Positions 54,177-63,839 of a stretch of 64,000 bases of DNA are shown one piece after another. This DNA comes from Desulfuromusa sp. GTDB taxonomy: Bacteria > Desulfobacterota > Desulfuromonadia > Desulfuromonadales > Geopsychrobacteraceae. Made by a program: the position numbers and the translations under genes. The stretch is from positions 1-64,000 of the forward strand of contig JADGEB010000020.1 of the NCBI GenBank assembly GCA_016744595.1, given 5' to 3'. Numbering within the stretch: the stretch's first letter is position 1; each line of letters begins with the position of its first letter. The notes under the pieces were generated by a model. The model saw only the letters and a list, made by a program, of their open reading frames with translations, searched no databases and was not told the DNA's origin.

Positions 54177-55999
54177 TATTTTTCCTCCTTGATGATGGCA
54201 TCGACCGGACAGACCGGGATACAGGTACCGCAACCAATACAGCGATCCTGATTGACGACCGCCAGGTTTTTGTCTTTGTCCATAGATAATGCTGGGCATT
54301 CAAATTTATCGACACAAATTAGGCAAGCGATACAATTGTCTTTAATGGTGACCAAAAATGAATCCTGAACTTTTCGTACCGCTGGATCCATAATGCAGCC
54401 ATGACGAGCAATTAAGACGGCAACTCCACCTTGTGGGCTACGAATATATTCGTCCGCATTTTTTAGTAGGTCTTCAAATTTATCATTCTCATATGGATTG
54501 CAGACCTCAAGGAACTCTACCCCGGCGGCTTTGACCAACGGTTCAATGGCGACAGCTTTGGTCGGAACATTTCCAGCGGCGATTCCCATGTGGGGAACCG
54601 GTTGGCCACCGGTCATGGCGGTGGTTGCATTGTCGAGGATTACTACAATAATACGTGCTTGCTGGATGACAGCATTGATCAGTGCGGGAATCCCGGCATG
54701 GAAAAAGGTTGAATCACCGATGGTGACAACAATGGTCGGGAAATCTCCTGCATCTTGTTGATAGGCCTGATAGAAGCCGGCGCCCTGACTGATGCAAGCT
54801 CCCATACAATGGACTGTGTGGACTGCGCCCAGATTCATCCCTAGAGTGTAACAACCAATATCAGAAGGATAAATTCCCTTTGGGAAACATTTTTTAATAC
54901 TGTAAAAGGCACTACGATGTGAGCATCCAGGGCAAAGAGAAGGTCGCTGTCCGCGTCGTTCTTCAGGTTTTTCTTCTGGAGGAGCAAGATCAAGAAAAGC
55001 AGCCAGAGCCTGATGGGTGACATCCGGTGTCAGTTCTCCCTCACGAGGAACGGCTCCATTCTGCTTGCCGACGGCACCGGGATGAGCCAGTTGCAGTTCA
55101 ATAACTGGATAGGTTTCTTCCAAAATCAGGATGCGATCATACTTTTCATGGAGGTTTTTGGAAAAATCGGGATTGAGTGGATAAGGCATCAATACCTGAT
55201 AAAGATCGATTTTGTTGTTTAAATTTAATTCTTCAAGTAAATCAACCAGATTACTATAAACAATTCCTGAAGCAACCAAAGCAGTCCGTGGCTGGCTGTT
55301 ATCGCCAGAAGTCAGGCGTGGTTGCCAGTCAGGCTCGAAGGAAATTTTTTCAAGATTGGCGTTTAACTTTTTGTGCAGAGCTGGCAGAAAGGCTGGAGTC
55401 GCCGACCAGCGGGGAGTGTCCAACTCAAAATTGGCCTGCCGCTCAAGAGTGATCGGTTTTGCAATGGAAACATTTTGTCGTGAGTGGCAAATGCGAGTGG
55501 TTGGACGTAATACAATATTAGTTTCATATTTTTCCGATAGTTCAAATGCCGGCCGGATAAGTTCTTTTGCTTCTGCCGGACTGGCCGGGTCAATAACCGG
55601 AACCCGTGCTTGCAAACAGAACAGACGGGTATCCTGCTCATTCTGAGAACTGTGTGGCCCCGGATCGTCAGCAACAATAGTTAGCATTCCCCCTTTGACC
55701 CCAATATAGGCGGTTCGCATAAAGGGATCGGCTGCCACGTTCAGCCCCACCTGTTTCATAACTGCCACAGAACGTTTACCTGTGTAGCTGGCAGCCAAAG
55801 CCACTTCAAAGGCAATTTTTTCATTCACTGACCATTCTAGATGAAGTGGTTCAGCTGCCTTTTCGCGGCGATCAATTACAGCCTGCAGAATTTCTGTTGA
55901 AGGGGTACCTGGGTAAGCAGCGGCAACCTGACACCCTGCTTCGATCAGTCCCTGGCCAATGGCTTCATTGCCCATCAGAAGTTGGATTTTATTTTTCAT
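54176..55999 (-). CDS. iorA: Indolepyruvate ferredoxin oxidoreductase, alpha subunit
   Basis: A 607-residue subunit. The N-terminal pyrimidine-binding domain (GNEAIGQGLIEAG, YPGTPSTEIL), the central CPGCSHRSAFY and the thiamine diphosphate site GDSTFFHAGIPAL..DNATTAMTGGQP are in place. The C terminus has two ferredoxin-type clusters: CIACLICVDKFECP and CIGCGTCIPVCP. Indolepyruvate, phenylpyruvate and hydroxyphenylpyruvate are usual substrates. It lies between livH and iorB, inside the transport gene cluster, so uptake and oxidation of aromatic amino acids are linked genetically. Confidence 0.96.
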   Translation of the reverse strand: MKNKIQLLMGNEAIGQGLIEAGCQVAAAYPGTPSTEILQAVIDRREKAAEPLHLEWSVNEKIAFEVALAASYTGKRSVAVMKQVGLNVAADPFMRTAYIGVKGGMLTIVADDPGPHSSQNEQDTRLFCLQARVPVIDPASPAEAKELIRPAFELSEKYETNIVLRPTTRICHSRQNVSIAKPITLERQANFELDTPRWSATPAFLPALHKKLNANLEKISFEPDWQPRLTSGDNSQPRTALVASGIVYSNLVDLLEELNLNNKIDLYQVLMPYPLNPDFSKNLHEKYDRILILEETYPVIELQLAHPGAVGKQNGAVPREGELTPDVTHQALAAFLDLAPPEEKPEERRGQRPSLCPGCSHRSAFYSIKKCFPKGIYPSDIGCYTLGMNLGAVHTVHCMGACISQGAGFYQAYQQDAGDFPTIVVTIGDSTFFHAGIPALINAVIQQARIIVVILDNATTAMTGGQPVPHMGIAAGNVPTKAVAIEPLVKAAGVEFLEVCNPYENDKFEDLLKNADEYIRSPQGGVAVLIARHGCIMDPAVRKVQDSFLVTIKDNCIACLICVDKFECPALSMDKDKNLAVVNQDRCIGCGTCIPVCPVDAIIKEEK

Positions 56000-56092
56000 A
56001 TTTAACTATAATCCCATGTTTTTTTAGATTAATACTGATTTTCCACTTAATCCTCAGAGTCTCGTGGCCGATTTTTAAAGTGAACAATAATC

Positions 56093-56950
56093 TTATTTTC
56101 CTAACAATCCTTTTGGTCGTATGAATAGAACCAGCAGCAGCACGACAAAAGCAACCACATCTTTGTACGCACTCGAAAGATATCCAGCTGAGAGAGATTC
56201 CAGCAAGCCAAGACCAAGTCCACCGAGAATGGCTCCGGGAAATGATCCAAATCCACCAAGAATAGCGGCAGCAAACCCTTTCAGGCCAAGTAAGACACCT
56301 ACATCATAGTTTAAAGTTGTAATTGGGGTGACCAATACTCCAGCCAGTCCACCCAGTGCCCCGGCAATAGCGTAACTGGTTAGCCGGATGCGTCCAGCAG
56401 GAATCCCGACGACTGCTGCTGCGGTTGGGTTGGAGGCTACGGCGCGCATCGAGAGACCCAGAGAGGTGCGATAAAAGAACCAGGTCAATAAAGCAATGGC
56501 GATTATTGTTAATAATATAATCCAGAGTGCTTGTGGCAGAATACTGGCGCCAAAAATATTTATGGGCACATCTGGGGTCAGTGGCGGCAGAGCCATGCGG
56601 TTTTTTCCCCAGACCAATTTGATCACGCCACGCAGAATGATCGACAGCCCAACAGTCAGGAAAATTAACACCAGATGGTTGTCTGAACGTGCTGGTCGTA
56701 AACCAAAACGTTCTACCAACATCGCCACCAGTGCAACTCCGGTAACAGCCAACAACAGTCCCGGTATCATCGGGAGTCCGGTGGCAAACAGGGCTGAAAA
56801 CATCAACATCCCACCTAGAGAAACAAAATCAACCTGAACAAAATTGACGATTCCCATAGTGTTGTTGACAACACAAAATCCGAGCGCAATCAGAGCATAA
56901 ATTGCACCACTGGTCAGTCCTGAAAAGAGGTATTGCAAAAAATCAGTCAA
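56093..56950 (-). CDS. livH: LivH-type ABC transporter permease
   Basis: A 285-residue permease with about eight helices. FLQYLFSGLTSGAIYALIAL and the coupling-loop segment MRAVASNPTAAAVVGIP are typical of LivH. It is the first gene of the minus-strand cluster, and its start is 168 bases from the divergent AraC-type regulator, which makes that gap the likely control region. No binding-protein gene precedes it, unlike most liv operons. Confidence 0.94.
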   Translation of the reverse strand: MTDFLQYLFSGLTSGAIYALIALGFCVVNNTMGIVNFVQVDFVSLGGMLMFSALFATGLPMIPGLLLAVTGVALVAMLVERFGLRPARSDNHLVLIFLTVGLSIILRGVIKLVWGKNRMALPPLTPDVPINIFGASILPQALWIILLTIIAIALLTWFFYRTSLGLSMRAVASNPTAAAVVGIPAGRIRLTSYAIAGALGGLAGVLVTPITTLNYDVGVLLGLKGFAAAILGGFGSFPGAILGGLGLGLLESLSAGYLSSAYKDVVAFVVLLLVLFIRPKGLLGK

Positions 56951-57060
56951 TAGGGTGCTCCCTGGCAGTCATAAAAGAGCTGATAGAGTAGGGTAGTGGC
57001 TGGTTTAGGTCAAGAAACGAGAAGTGATTTTTGACATTAAGTTTTGTTGGAGTATTTATA

Positions 57061-57090
57061 TTGGCAAAACTTCATCTGTTAGTCTATAAT
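57061..57090 (+). promoter_or_regulatory. Candidate sigma70 promoter of the AraC-type regulator gene
   Basis: TTGGCA (57061-57066) and a perfect TATAAT (57085-57090) are 18 bases apart, about 28 bases upstream of the regulator start codon. A further TTGACA is at 57031-57036. The gap also has to carry the divergent livH promoter. Confidence 0.6.
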
Positions 57091-57118
57091 CACATAAAAA
57101 GGTGAAAGGGGTAATTTG

Positions 57119-58090
57119 ATGTTAAATATTGCTGTGATGGCTTATGACAATTGTTTGCAGTCTGGAATTTCTGGGATGTTGGATTTGTTTACTTTGGCAA
57201 ACTGGGAGCAAAAACGGTTGTCTCCAGAGTCAAAATCGCTTTTTTGCCATACGGAAGTAGTGACTCTTGATGGGGAACCGGTCACCAGTTTTAATCGTCA
57301 GCAGGTAGTAGCTAATCAGCGTCTGGCTGATTGTAAAGATATTGACTTGTTGATTGTTCCGGGAGTCATGGGACGACCAGATCGATTATTGGAACAGACC
57401 GAATTGACAGAATGGATTGCTGAACAGCATCAGAATGGGACGGTTGTCGCCAGTGCCTGTTCCGGGGCTTTTTTATTAGCTGAAGCAGGGATTCTGAACG
57501 GTCGTCAAGCAACAACTCACTGGCAGCTGGCGGATCGCTTCAGGCAGCGCTTTCCTAAAATAAATCTGCAAATTGATCGACTCATCATTGATGGTGTTGA
57601 TTATCTCTGTGCTGGTGGTACTGGTGCTCACATCGACCTTGCTCTTCATCTGATCGAAAAATATGGATCCAAATCTTTAGCTAATGTCTGTGCACGGATG
57701 ATGTTGATTGACGGAAATCGCCGTGATCAGGCACCATTTGTCAGATTTAAGGGATATAAAGATCATATTGATGAACCAATTCTCAAGGTTCAACAGTGGC
57801 TGGACCGATATTACCGTGAGAAGGTTTCAGTCCGGGTGATGGCCAAACGGTCAGGGCTGAATGAGCGGACTTTTTTGCGTCGCTTCAGAAAAGCAACAGG
57901 AGAAGCTCCACTAGAATATTTGCAAAAGATGCGGATTGAGAAAGCCAAACAGTTACTGACTGGAACGGAACAGCCTTTGGAAAAGATTACCAGTGCCGTT
58001 GGTTATGTAGATCTCAGTTCTTTCCGTCGCCTATTTCACCAAGTTGTGGGAATTTCCCCAACCAGTTACCGGCAGCGGTTTGGAAATTAA
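57119..58090 (+). CDS. GlxA-type transcriptional regulator (DJ-1/PfpI domain plus AraC HTH)
   Basis: A 323-residue regulator. The N-terminal DJ-1/PfpI-like domain includes LLIVPGVMGRPD and the nucleophile-elbow-like SACSGAFLLAEAG with its Cys. The C-terminal AraC domain has two helix-turn-helix units (VRVMAKRSGLNERTFLRRF and ITSAVGYVDLSSFRRLF). Relatives control amino acid, betaine or carnitine catabolism. It is divergent from livH, so it is a good candidate activator of the liv-ior-paaK cluster. AAGGGG stands before the ATG at 57119. Confidence 0.9.
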   Translation: MLNIAVMAYDNCLQSGISGMLDLFTLANWEQKRLSPESKSLFCHTEVVTLDGEPVTSFNRQQVVANQRLADCKDIDLLIVPGVMGRPDRLLEQTELTEWIAEQHQNGTVVASACSGAFLLAEAGILNGRQATTHWQLADRFRQRFPKINLQIDRLIIDGVDYLCAGGTGAHIDLALHLIEKYGSKSLANVCARMMLIDGNRRDQAPFVRFKGYKDHIDEPILKVQQWLDRYYREKVSVRVMAKRSGLNERTFLRRFRKATGEAPLEYLQKMRIEKAKQLLTGTEQPLEKITSAVGYVDLSSFRRLFHQVVGISPTSYRQRFGN

Positions 58091-58111
58091 TTATCCCCTG
58101 ACTTTTAACAT

Positions 58112-58999
58112 TTATCCCGTGTTTGGCTGGCGCAGGGATAGAAGAGTGTGAATCAGCAAGGTTCCAAGAATTAATGATCCGGCAACCAGAGTTCTGGGGT
58201 GAGGCACCTCACCCAGAGCCAGCCAGACCCAGAGCGGTCCCAGAACCGTTTCAATAAGCAGAATCAAACTGACTTCCGGAGCTTGCAGATAACGTGGACT
58301 GAGGGTGATCATAGCAAAAGAAATTGGCAAAACTACGATACCAAGAAGCAGTAAAAAGCCAGCATCGGTAGAGGTTAGAAGTAGTGGTTGAGCTCCGAGA
58401 AAGTAGACGATAGGGACAACACTCAGATTACCAAGAACGTTGGCTGGAATCATATTGACAGCTTTTCCACTTCGAATAATGGCTATATTTGAACCCCACA
58501 TGGCAGTTGCTCCGAGTGCCATCAAATCACCAAGTAGCAATCCATTTTGTAAACTTCCTGAAAAAATCAGTAAAATTCCACCAAAACAGGTGAAAATTGA
58601 CAGTTTGGTACGCAACGGAATTTTTTCGCGGAGGATCAACCAACTTAGCAGGCTACTGAAAATGGGGGCTGCCGCAAGAATAACCAATGTGTTTGCTGCT
58701 GTGGTCTGTTTCAGGGAGCCAATGAACAGGAGTGATCCAATAACGATCATCAGGGCAGAGATAAGTCCGGTGCGGCCAATGGCATAAAAACTATTGAAAA
58801 ACTGATGACGATAGCGAAGAGCCAGAAACAGTGACATCATTAAACCGGTGAGTAAGCAACGCCAGAACAGGAGTGTCCAGACATCAGCTTGGATTAGGCG
58901 AACTAACAGTGCATCGGGGCTGAGAATCAGCACGGCGATAAAGGTCAGTAAAATCCCTTTGAGGTGATCAGAGTGTCTCATGGCAGCAATTGATGTCAT
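58112..58999 (-). CDS. EamA/DMT family transporter
   Basis: About 295 residues with ten hydrophobic helices in two EamA repeats; family segments are LLFWRCLLTGLMM, TANTLVILAAAPIFSSLLSWL-like stretches and the second-repeat ETVLGPLWVWLALGE. Members export amino acids or other metabolites. The start is uncertain: ATG 58999 and 58981 are both in frame, with no clear ribosome site, and longer forms would overlap the small plus-strand gene at 59081. It converges with the AraC-type regulator, ending 21 bases from it. Confidence 0.88.
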   Translation of the reverse strand: MTSIAAMRHSDHLKGILLTFIAVLILSPDALLVRLIQADVWTLLFWRCLLTGLMMSLFLALRYRHQFFNSFYAIGRTGLISALMIVIGSLLFIGSLKQTTAANTLVILAAAPIFSSLLSWLILREKIPLRTKLSIFTCFGGILLIFSGSLQNGLLLGDLMALGATAMWGSNIAIIRSGKAVNMIPANVLGNLSVVPIVYFLGAQPLLLTSTDAGFLLLLGIVVLPISFAMITLSPRYLQAPEVSLILLIETVLGPLWVWLALGEVPHPRTLVAGSLILGTLLIHTLLSLRQPNTG

Positions 59000-59080
59000 A
59001 GATGTTATTAGAAAGGCAAGTGGCTTTTCTTTGGTACCGGCTTGAAAGCAGTGTATGATCACAAAGAGGAGGATTGTCCT

Positions 59081-59305
59081 ATGGCTATTTCTGGGAATCC
59101 CAAAAAGTTGGCGCAAGATATTGCTGGTGGTTTTTATAGCTTATCTCCACCCGTACTGAAAAAGTATAATCCGACTGACTTGAAGATTATTTTGTCCAAT
59201 CTGGGATTGGTGAAAAGAGAGGTTCGGCAGGTTCAGGTTCCGTTGGACGATGTCCAGCTGGTTAAAGCAAAAAATACACGAATAACACGATTAAACCAGG
59301 CTTAA
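59081..59305 (+). CDS. Small conserved-looking hypothetical protein
   Basis: A 74-residue, basic, soluble protein that is not recognised. It contains GGFYSLSPPVLKKYNPTDLK and ends with a charged stretch. The ATG follows an excellent GAGGAGGAT site, and the reading frame has codon use like its neighbours, so it is likely a real gene. It is divergent from the EamA transporter and 75 bases upstream of uspA, with which it may be co-transcribed. Confidence 0.65.
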   Translation: MAISGNPKKLAQDIAGGFYSLSPPVLKKYNPTDLKIILSNLGLVKREVRQVQVPLDDVQLVKAKNTRITRLNQA

Positions 59306-59380
59306 ATGGTATTACGCAGTTATTGTAAAAAAATGCGTATTCCAATTTAGTCGATACCCCTTCTTTAGAGGAGAGTTCTG

Positions 59381-59806
59381 ATGGAAACTAAAATTTTGAT
59401 TCCGGTGAATGATTCCCCCACCACGCAGCAAACGATTGAAGATGTTATTACGTATAAAGAAAAGTTTCCACTCCAGCTGGTTTTGCTTCATGTCATTAAT
59501 GACCAGTTGGCTTACCGGATGATTCCAGATTTTCAAATTGAGATGGTCAGGGAGAATGCAGAGAAAGCAGCTCGACAACGCCTGGAAGAACTGGCTAAAA
59601 AACTTGAGGAGGCAGGATTTAGTATTGAGTTGCGTCTTGAATTTGGTGCTCCCCGCCGGGTGATCCCCAGAATTGCCAATGAAGAGGAGTTTCAACTGTT
59701 GGTCATCGGTCGTAAGGTAAAAAGTGGCGAAATTCGCGATGTGTTGTTTGGATCAGTCGCAAATTATGTTTTACATAATGTTAAATGTCCGGTTTTACTT
59801 TTTTAG
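59381..59806 (+). CDS. Universal stress protein UspA family
   Basis: A 141-residue single Usp domain: ILIPVNDSPTTQQTI at the N terminus and, at the C terminus, the ATP-binding pattern LVIGRKVKSGEIRDVLFGSVA with the following VKCPVLLF strand. ATP-binding type UspA proteins help survive starvation and other stress, though this one's exact role is unknown. GAGGAGAG precedes the ATG. Confidence 0.92.
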   Translation: METKILIPVNDSPTTQQTIEDVITYKEKFPLQLVLLHVINDQLAYRMIPDFQIEMVRENAEKAARQRLEELAKKLEEAGFSIELRLEFGAPRRVIPRIANEEEFQLLVIGRKVKSGEIRDVLFGSVANYVLHNVKCPVLLF

Positions 59807-59839
59807 AAATTTTCTTGAACTAAAAATCTGGATCTTCGT

Positions 59840-60961
59840 ATGAAAATATTTCTACTGATTTTTTTAGTCATATATGGCGGGATGCATGTCTTGGTCTTTT
59901 GGGGTGTTCACCCCTTACTTAAGGGGCATCCGGCTCTTCCAACTCTGACCTGGATCTGGATGGTAGGAATGATTGCCACCCCTCTGCTGGTCCGATTTTC
60001 TGAACGTTCTGGCTTGGAATCCTTTGCTCGTGGCCTTGCCTGGGTTGGTTACAGTTGGATGGGGGTGATTTTTCTCGCCTTCAGCTTGTTTGCTCTGATT
60101 GGAATATGGGAGTTACTCTTCCGATTAATCAGTCGGCTGTTACCGCAACTTCCGAATCCCTCCTTGTATGGGGCGGTCACGGCGGCTGTTGTGTTGTTTT
60201 TTGTCATTGCCGCCAGTTTTTACGGACTCTACGAAGCAACTAACTTGAAAATTGAGCAGGTCAGGATTGTCAGTGCAAAACTTCCACCTGAAACGCCACC
60301 CATCCGTATCGCCCAGATTTCTGATATGCACCTTGGATTGATTCATCGGGATGAGGCTCTTGCCCCAGTTATCAGCCAACTTCAGGAATTGCAGCTTGAT
60401 CTCCTCGTGGCCACCGGGGATATTGTCGATGCCCAAATTAACCATCTGGATGAATTAGTGGATCTTTGGCAGCGCATTGATCCACCCCTTGGCATGTACG
60501 CTGTAACCGGCAATCACGAATACTACGCTGGCCTTGACCAGTCGCTCGATTTTCTACACCGTAGCGGTTTCCAGGTTCTACGCAATCGTAGTATCAATGT
60601 TGGGGAATGGTTGAAGGTCGTTGGTGTTGATGATCCTGCTCGGGGTGGTGCCCCTGATGAAAATAAGGCTCTGGGGGAACCTACAAATCGATTCACGGTG
60701 TTGCTTAAACACCGACCCGATTTTGTAGAAGCTTCGACCGGACGATTTGATCTGCAACTTTCTGGACATGCCCACGGTGGTCAGATTTTCCCCTTCAATC
60801 TGCTGACCGCAATCAAGTATCCACTGCTGGATGGACTCTACACATTAGCAGACAATCAGTATTTGTACACCAGTCGTGGCACTGGCACTTGGGGTCCACC
60901 GATGCGGATCTTTTCGCAACCAGAGATTACTTTGATTGAGATTGTCCCCGCAACACCTTGA
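59840..60961 (+). CDS. Membrane-anchored metallophosphoesterase
   Basis: A 373-residue protein with four N-terminal membrane helices (about residues 1-135) and a calcineurin-like phosphoesterase domain. Metal ligands are visible in ISDMHLG, TGDIVD, GNHEYY and GHAHGGQ. Relatives hydrolyse phosphodiester or pyrophosphate bonds of lipid or nucleotide substrates at the membrane. The substrate here is unknown. A decayed fragment resembling its C-terminal end is found at about 63840-63935. Confidence 0.9.
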   Translation: MKIFLLIFLVIYGGMHVLVFWGVHPLLKGHPALPTLTWIWMVGMIATPLLVRFSERSGLESFARGLAWVGYSWMGVIFLAFSLFALIGIWELLFRLISRLLPQLPNPSLYGAVTAAVVLFFVIAASFYGLYEATNLKIEQVRIVSAKLPPETPPIRIAQISDMHLGLIHRDEALAPVISQLQELQLDLLVATGDIVDAQINHLDELVDLWQRIDPPLGMYAVTGNHEYYAGLDQSLDFLHRSGFQVLRNRSINVGEWLKVVGVDDPARGGAPDENKALGEPTNRFTVLLKHRPDFVEASTGRFDLQLSGHAHGGQIFPFNLLTAIKYPLLDGLYTLADNQYLYTSRGTGTWGPPMRIFSQPEITLIEIVPATP

Positions 60962-61030
60962 TATTATTTATGCTGTGGGAAGAAAGTCTCGATATTTCCA
61001 AAGCACTGCACTTTTGTTTCGGTTATGATT

Positions 61031-62257
61031 CTAGTTACAATTTTCTGTGCATAGCTGGATAGTTTTTACCTTACCGGTTGTGGTTGCCCGATCAGCCAAT
61101 ATGGCAATGATTGAAGCAAAAAATAAGAAAAAACTGGCCAAGGCAAGCGACCCATCAAAAGAACCAGTCAGCTTTGCAACCAACCCACCGACTGATGGTC
61201 CAAGAACCATTGATAGTCCGTAAATAATTGTGGCAACCCCTGTCACTTTATCTTTTTTGTTTCCAGCAAGTTGACCGAGCCTGCCAAGGACCAGACCAGG
61301 AATAGCCAGAAAAGAACTGCCGAAAACCCCAGCCGCTAAAAGAACTCCGCCTGGCGATTGCCAGACAACAACAATCAGATTGGAAAAAGCCAGAATAGCC
61401 AGGAGAAATGCCGTGGTTTTCACCTCACCCACGCGAGATGCAACTAAAGGCCAGACAATACAAGAAGGGATGACCATCGCACCTACCAAAATCCAACCAA
61501 TGTAAGCATGTCCTTGTAACCCGGGAAAGTCCGCGAGGATGGCAACCATGAAAGTGCCACCAATCGTGCAGGCAAATCCGCTTAGGAAATAGGCAGCAAT
61601 AAGGAAAGAGGCGGCACGTTTTGCCCCAGGAACAACCCATGAAGCTTCACTGGAAGTACCACATTGTTGATTACGACTAAACGGAGTTAATAACCAGAGG
61701 CACACAATTCCACCCCCTAGTGCAGTCAATGCAACAAATCCCCACGCACCCTGCCAACCGATGGAAAGGCCAATTTCTGGAACTGTAAAGCCAATGAGAA
61801 CAATTGCGGCACCAATTCCAGTATAGAGAAAAGCAGTCAACCATCCGGCACCGTAATCGAGAAATACCTTCAAGACGAGAGACAGAGTTGACAGAAATAT
61901 TGCTGCGGACGAAATGCCGATGCAAAACATAACCAGAGCCCAGTGGATAAAAATATCCCCGATAGACATCGCCAAGCTGCCAAAAACAAGAACTATCAAA
62001 CCGAAACACAATATAGAAAAAGCCCCAAACTTTGAAAGGGTCTTTGTTGTAACGATGGAGCCAACCAGATAGCCCAAGTACATCATTGAGGCGAGATATC
62101 CAGCCATATCCACAGCAAGTCCCGCCTGTTCCTGCATTAGTGGCAACAGGGGGGTATATGCAAACCGTCCGACCCCAAAGGCAAGAAACATTGCGACCAC
62201 GCCACCAGAAACAGCGCGAAAAGGAAAATCTTTTTTTGAATCAGCTATTCCGTACAA
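61031..62257 (-). CDS. YbfB/YjiJ family MFS transporter
   Basis: A 408-residue permease with 12 predicted helices. The opening VAMFLAFGVGRFAYTPLLPL and LGYLVGSIVTT are typical of the YbfB/YjiJ branch (PF06779). The substrate is unknown. It is divergent from the MocR-type regulator, with 129 bases between the starts, which suggests that MocR controls it. It converges with the metallophosphoesterase gene. Confidence 0.9.
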   Translation of the reverse strand: MYGIADSKKDFPFRAVSGGVVAMFLAFGVGRFAYTPLLPLMQEQAGLAVDMAGYLASMMYLGYLVGSIVTTKTLSKFGAFSILCFGLIVLVFGSLAMSIGDIFIHWALVMFCIGISSAAIFLSTLSLVLKVFLDYGAGWLTAFLYTGIGAAIVLIGFTVPEIGLSIGWQGAWGFVALTALGGGIVCLWLLTPFSRNQQCGTSSEASWVVPGAKRAASFLIAAYFLSGFACTIGGTFMVAILADFPGLQGHAYIGWILVGAMVIPSCIVWPLVASRVGEVKTTAFLLAILAFSNLIVVVWQSPGGVLLAAGVFGSSFLAIPGLVLGRLGQLAGNKKDKVTGVATIIYGLSMVLGPSVGGLVAKLTGSFDGSLALASFFLFFASIIAILADRATTTGKVKTIQLCTENCN

Positions 62258-62386
62258 AGCATCACCCCGTTCTTAAAATAAACTGCAAACCCATCCTATA
62301 AACTCGATACTTGTAAAGTATGATATCTTTGATTAGGATAACAGTTACAATTATTGAAAATTACATGCATAACAATTTGGGTGATT

Positions 62387-63829
62387 ATGGAAAATATTCA
62401 GAGACAGAACCACGGCGACAGTTATAAATATGAGATTGTAAAGGGCAACATTGTGACTGCTGTAGAAAGCGGTGCCCTTCTCCCTGGTGACCGGATTCCT
62501 TCTTTGCGTGACATGAGTAAAAAGAGTCAGGTCAGCGTCAGTACAGTTATGAAGGCATATTTTGAGCTTGAGATGGAGGGAAAGCTGGAGTCGCGACCTC
62601 AATCTGGTTTTTACGTCCGTACCAATCTCAGGGGAATACCTGCCCCCCGAGTTTCAAGCCCTGAATTAAAGCCAACCCGGGTAGATTCGTTTCATTTTCA
62701 ATTCGGCGTATTGAACGCGATGGCCGACACCAATATTGTGCCTCTTGGAGCTGCCACACCATCCCCCGATCTTCTTCCGGTAGCAGAACTGAACAGATTT
62801 TTCCGACAAACAGTGAATTCACATGAAAACGCCTATGGCTATGAGGAGATCCCCGGCAATCAGAAACTGCGCGCCCAAATTGCCTATCATATGCTTGAAA
62901 CAGGCATCAGTGCCCATATGGACGACATCATCATAACCCACGGTGGAACAGAAGCACTCTATCTCACCCTTTCCACTCTTGCTGGGGCGGGCGACACTGT
63001 TGCGGTGGAATCACCCTGCTATTTTGGTTATCTGCATATTTTAGAAACACTGGGGATATATGCACTGGAGATTCCAACTAATCCAGAAACCGGGGTCGAT
63101 GTTGATGCCCTGCGGCAGGCAATAGACAAATATAAGATAAAGGCCTGTATTCTTCAGCCCAACTTCAATAATCCCTTTGGCTGTCTTACGCCCGATGATA
63201 AAAAGCTTGAAATCGCAGATCTTCTCTCCTCTCGGAATGTTCCGTTGATTGAAGATGATATTGTGGGTGACTTGTCCTTTTCTGGAGTACGCCCACATGC
63301 AATTACATCGTTAAATAGTAAAATTGATAGCTTTTATATTTCATCTTTTTCAAAGATGCTGGCACCAGGTTTCCGTATTGGCTGGATATATGCGAGAAAT
63401 TATCGTGATGAGTTGCTCAAGAGAAAAATGGCTGTATCGATCAATACAAATCGACCCGCACAGCTTACACTTTCTGCATATCTATCCGCTGGCCGGTACA
63501 GTAAGCACCTGAAAAACTATGCTGCAAGATGTAAAAAACAGGTAGGGTTCATCTCCGCCGCTGTTGCAAAGTATTTTCCAAAACATACTCAGCTCACCAG
63601 ACCTGATGGTGGTTTTTTGCTTTGGGCTGTCTTGCCTGAAAAGATCAACACAGACATTCTTTATTCTAAAGCACTTGCAGAAGGGATAGGTATCGCTCCC
63701 GGTTCGATCTTTACATCACAAAATCGATACCGTAACTGTGTCCGGTTATCCTGTGCCCACCCATATAGCGATAAAATTGATCTTTCATTACAGAGGCTCG
63801 GTGAGCTTGCAGAAGAATCCTCAGATTAA
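62387..63829 (+). CDS. MocR-type regulator (GntR HTH plus PLP aminotransferase domain)
   Basis: A 480-residue regulator. The N-terminal winged helix (ALLPGDRIPSLRDMSK, SVSTVMKAYFELEMEG) is of the GntR type. The rest is a class I aminotransferase-like domain with the PLP-lysine motif SSFSKMLAPGFRIGW and LQPNFNNPFG. MocR proteins sense PLP together with an amine or amino acid and regulate adjacent transport or vitamin B6/amine genes. The ATG at 62387 is preferred; a TTG at 62354 would add 11 residues. Confidence 0.9.
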   Translation: MENIQRQNHGDSYKYEIVKGNIVTAVESGALLPGDRIPSLRDMSKKSQVSVSTVMKAYFELEMEGKLESRPQSGFYVRTNLRGIPAPRVSSPELKPTRVDSFHFQFGVLNAMADTNIVPLGAATPSPDLLPVAELNRFFRQTVNSHENAYGYEEIPGNQKLRAQIAYHMLETGISAHMDDIIITHGGTEALYLTLSTLAGAGDTVAVESPCYFGYLHILETLGIYALEIPTNPETGVDVDALRQAIDKYKIKACILQPNFNNPFGCLTPDDKKLEIADLLSSRNVPLIEDDIVGDLSFSGVRPHAITSLNSKIDSFYISSFSKMLAPGFRIGWIYARNYRDELLKRKMAVSINTNRPAQLTLSAYLSAGRYSKHLKNYAARCKKQVGFISAAVAKYFPKHTQLTRPDGGFLLWAVLPEKINTDILYSKALAEGIGIAPGSIFTSQNRYRNCVRLSCAHPYSDKIDLSLQRLGELAEESSD

Positions 63830-63839
63830 TTTCATGACA

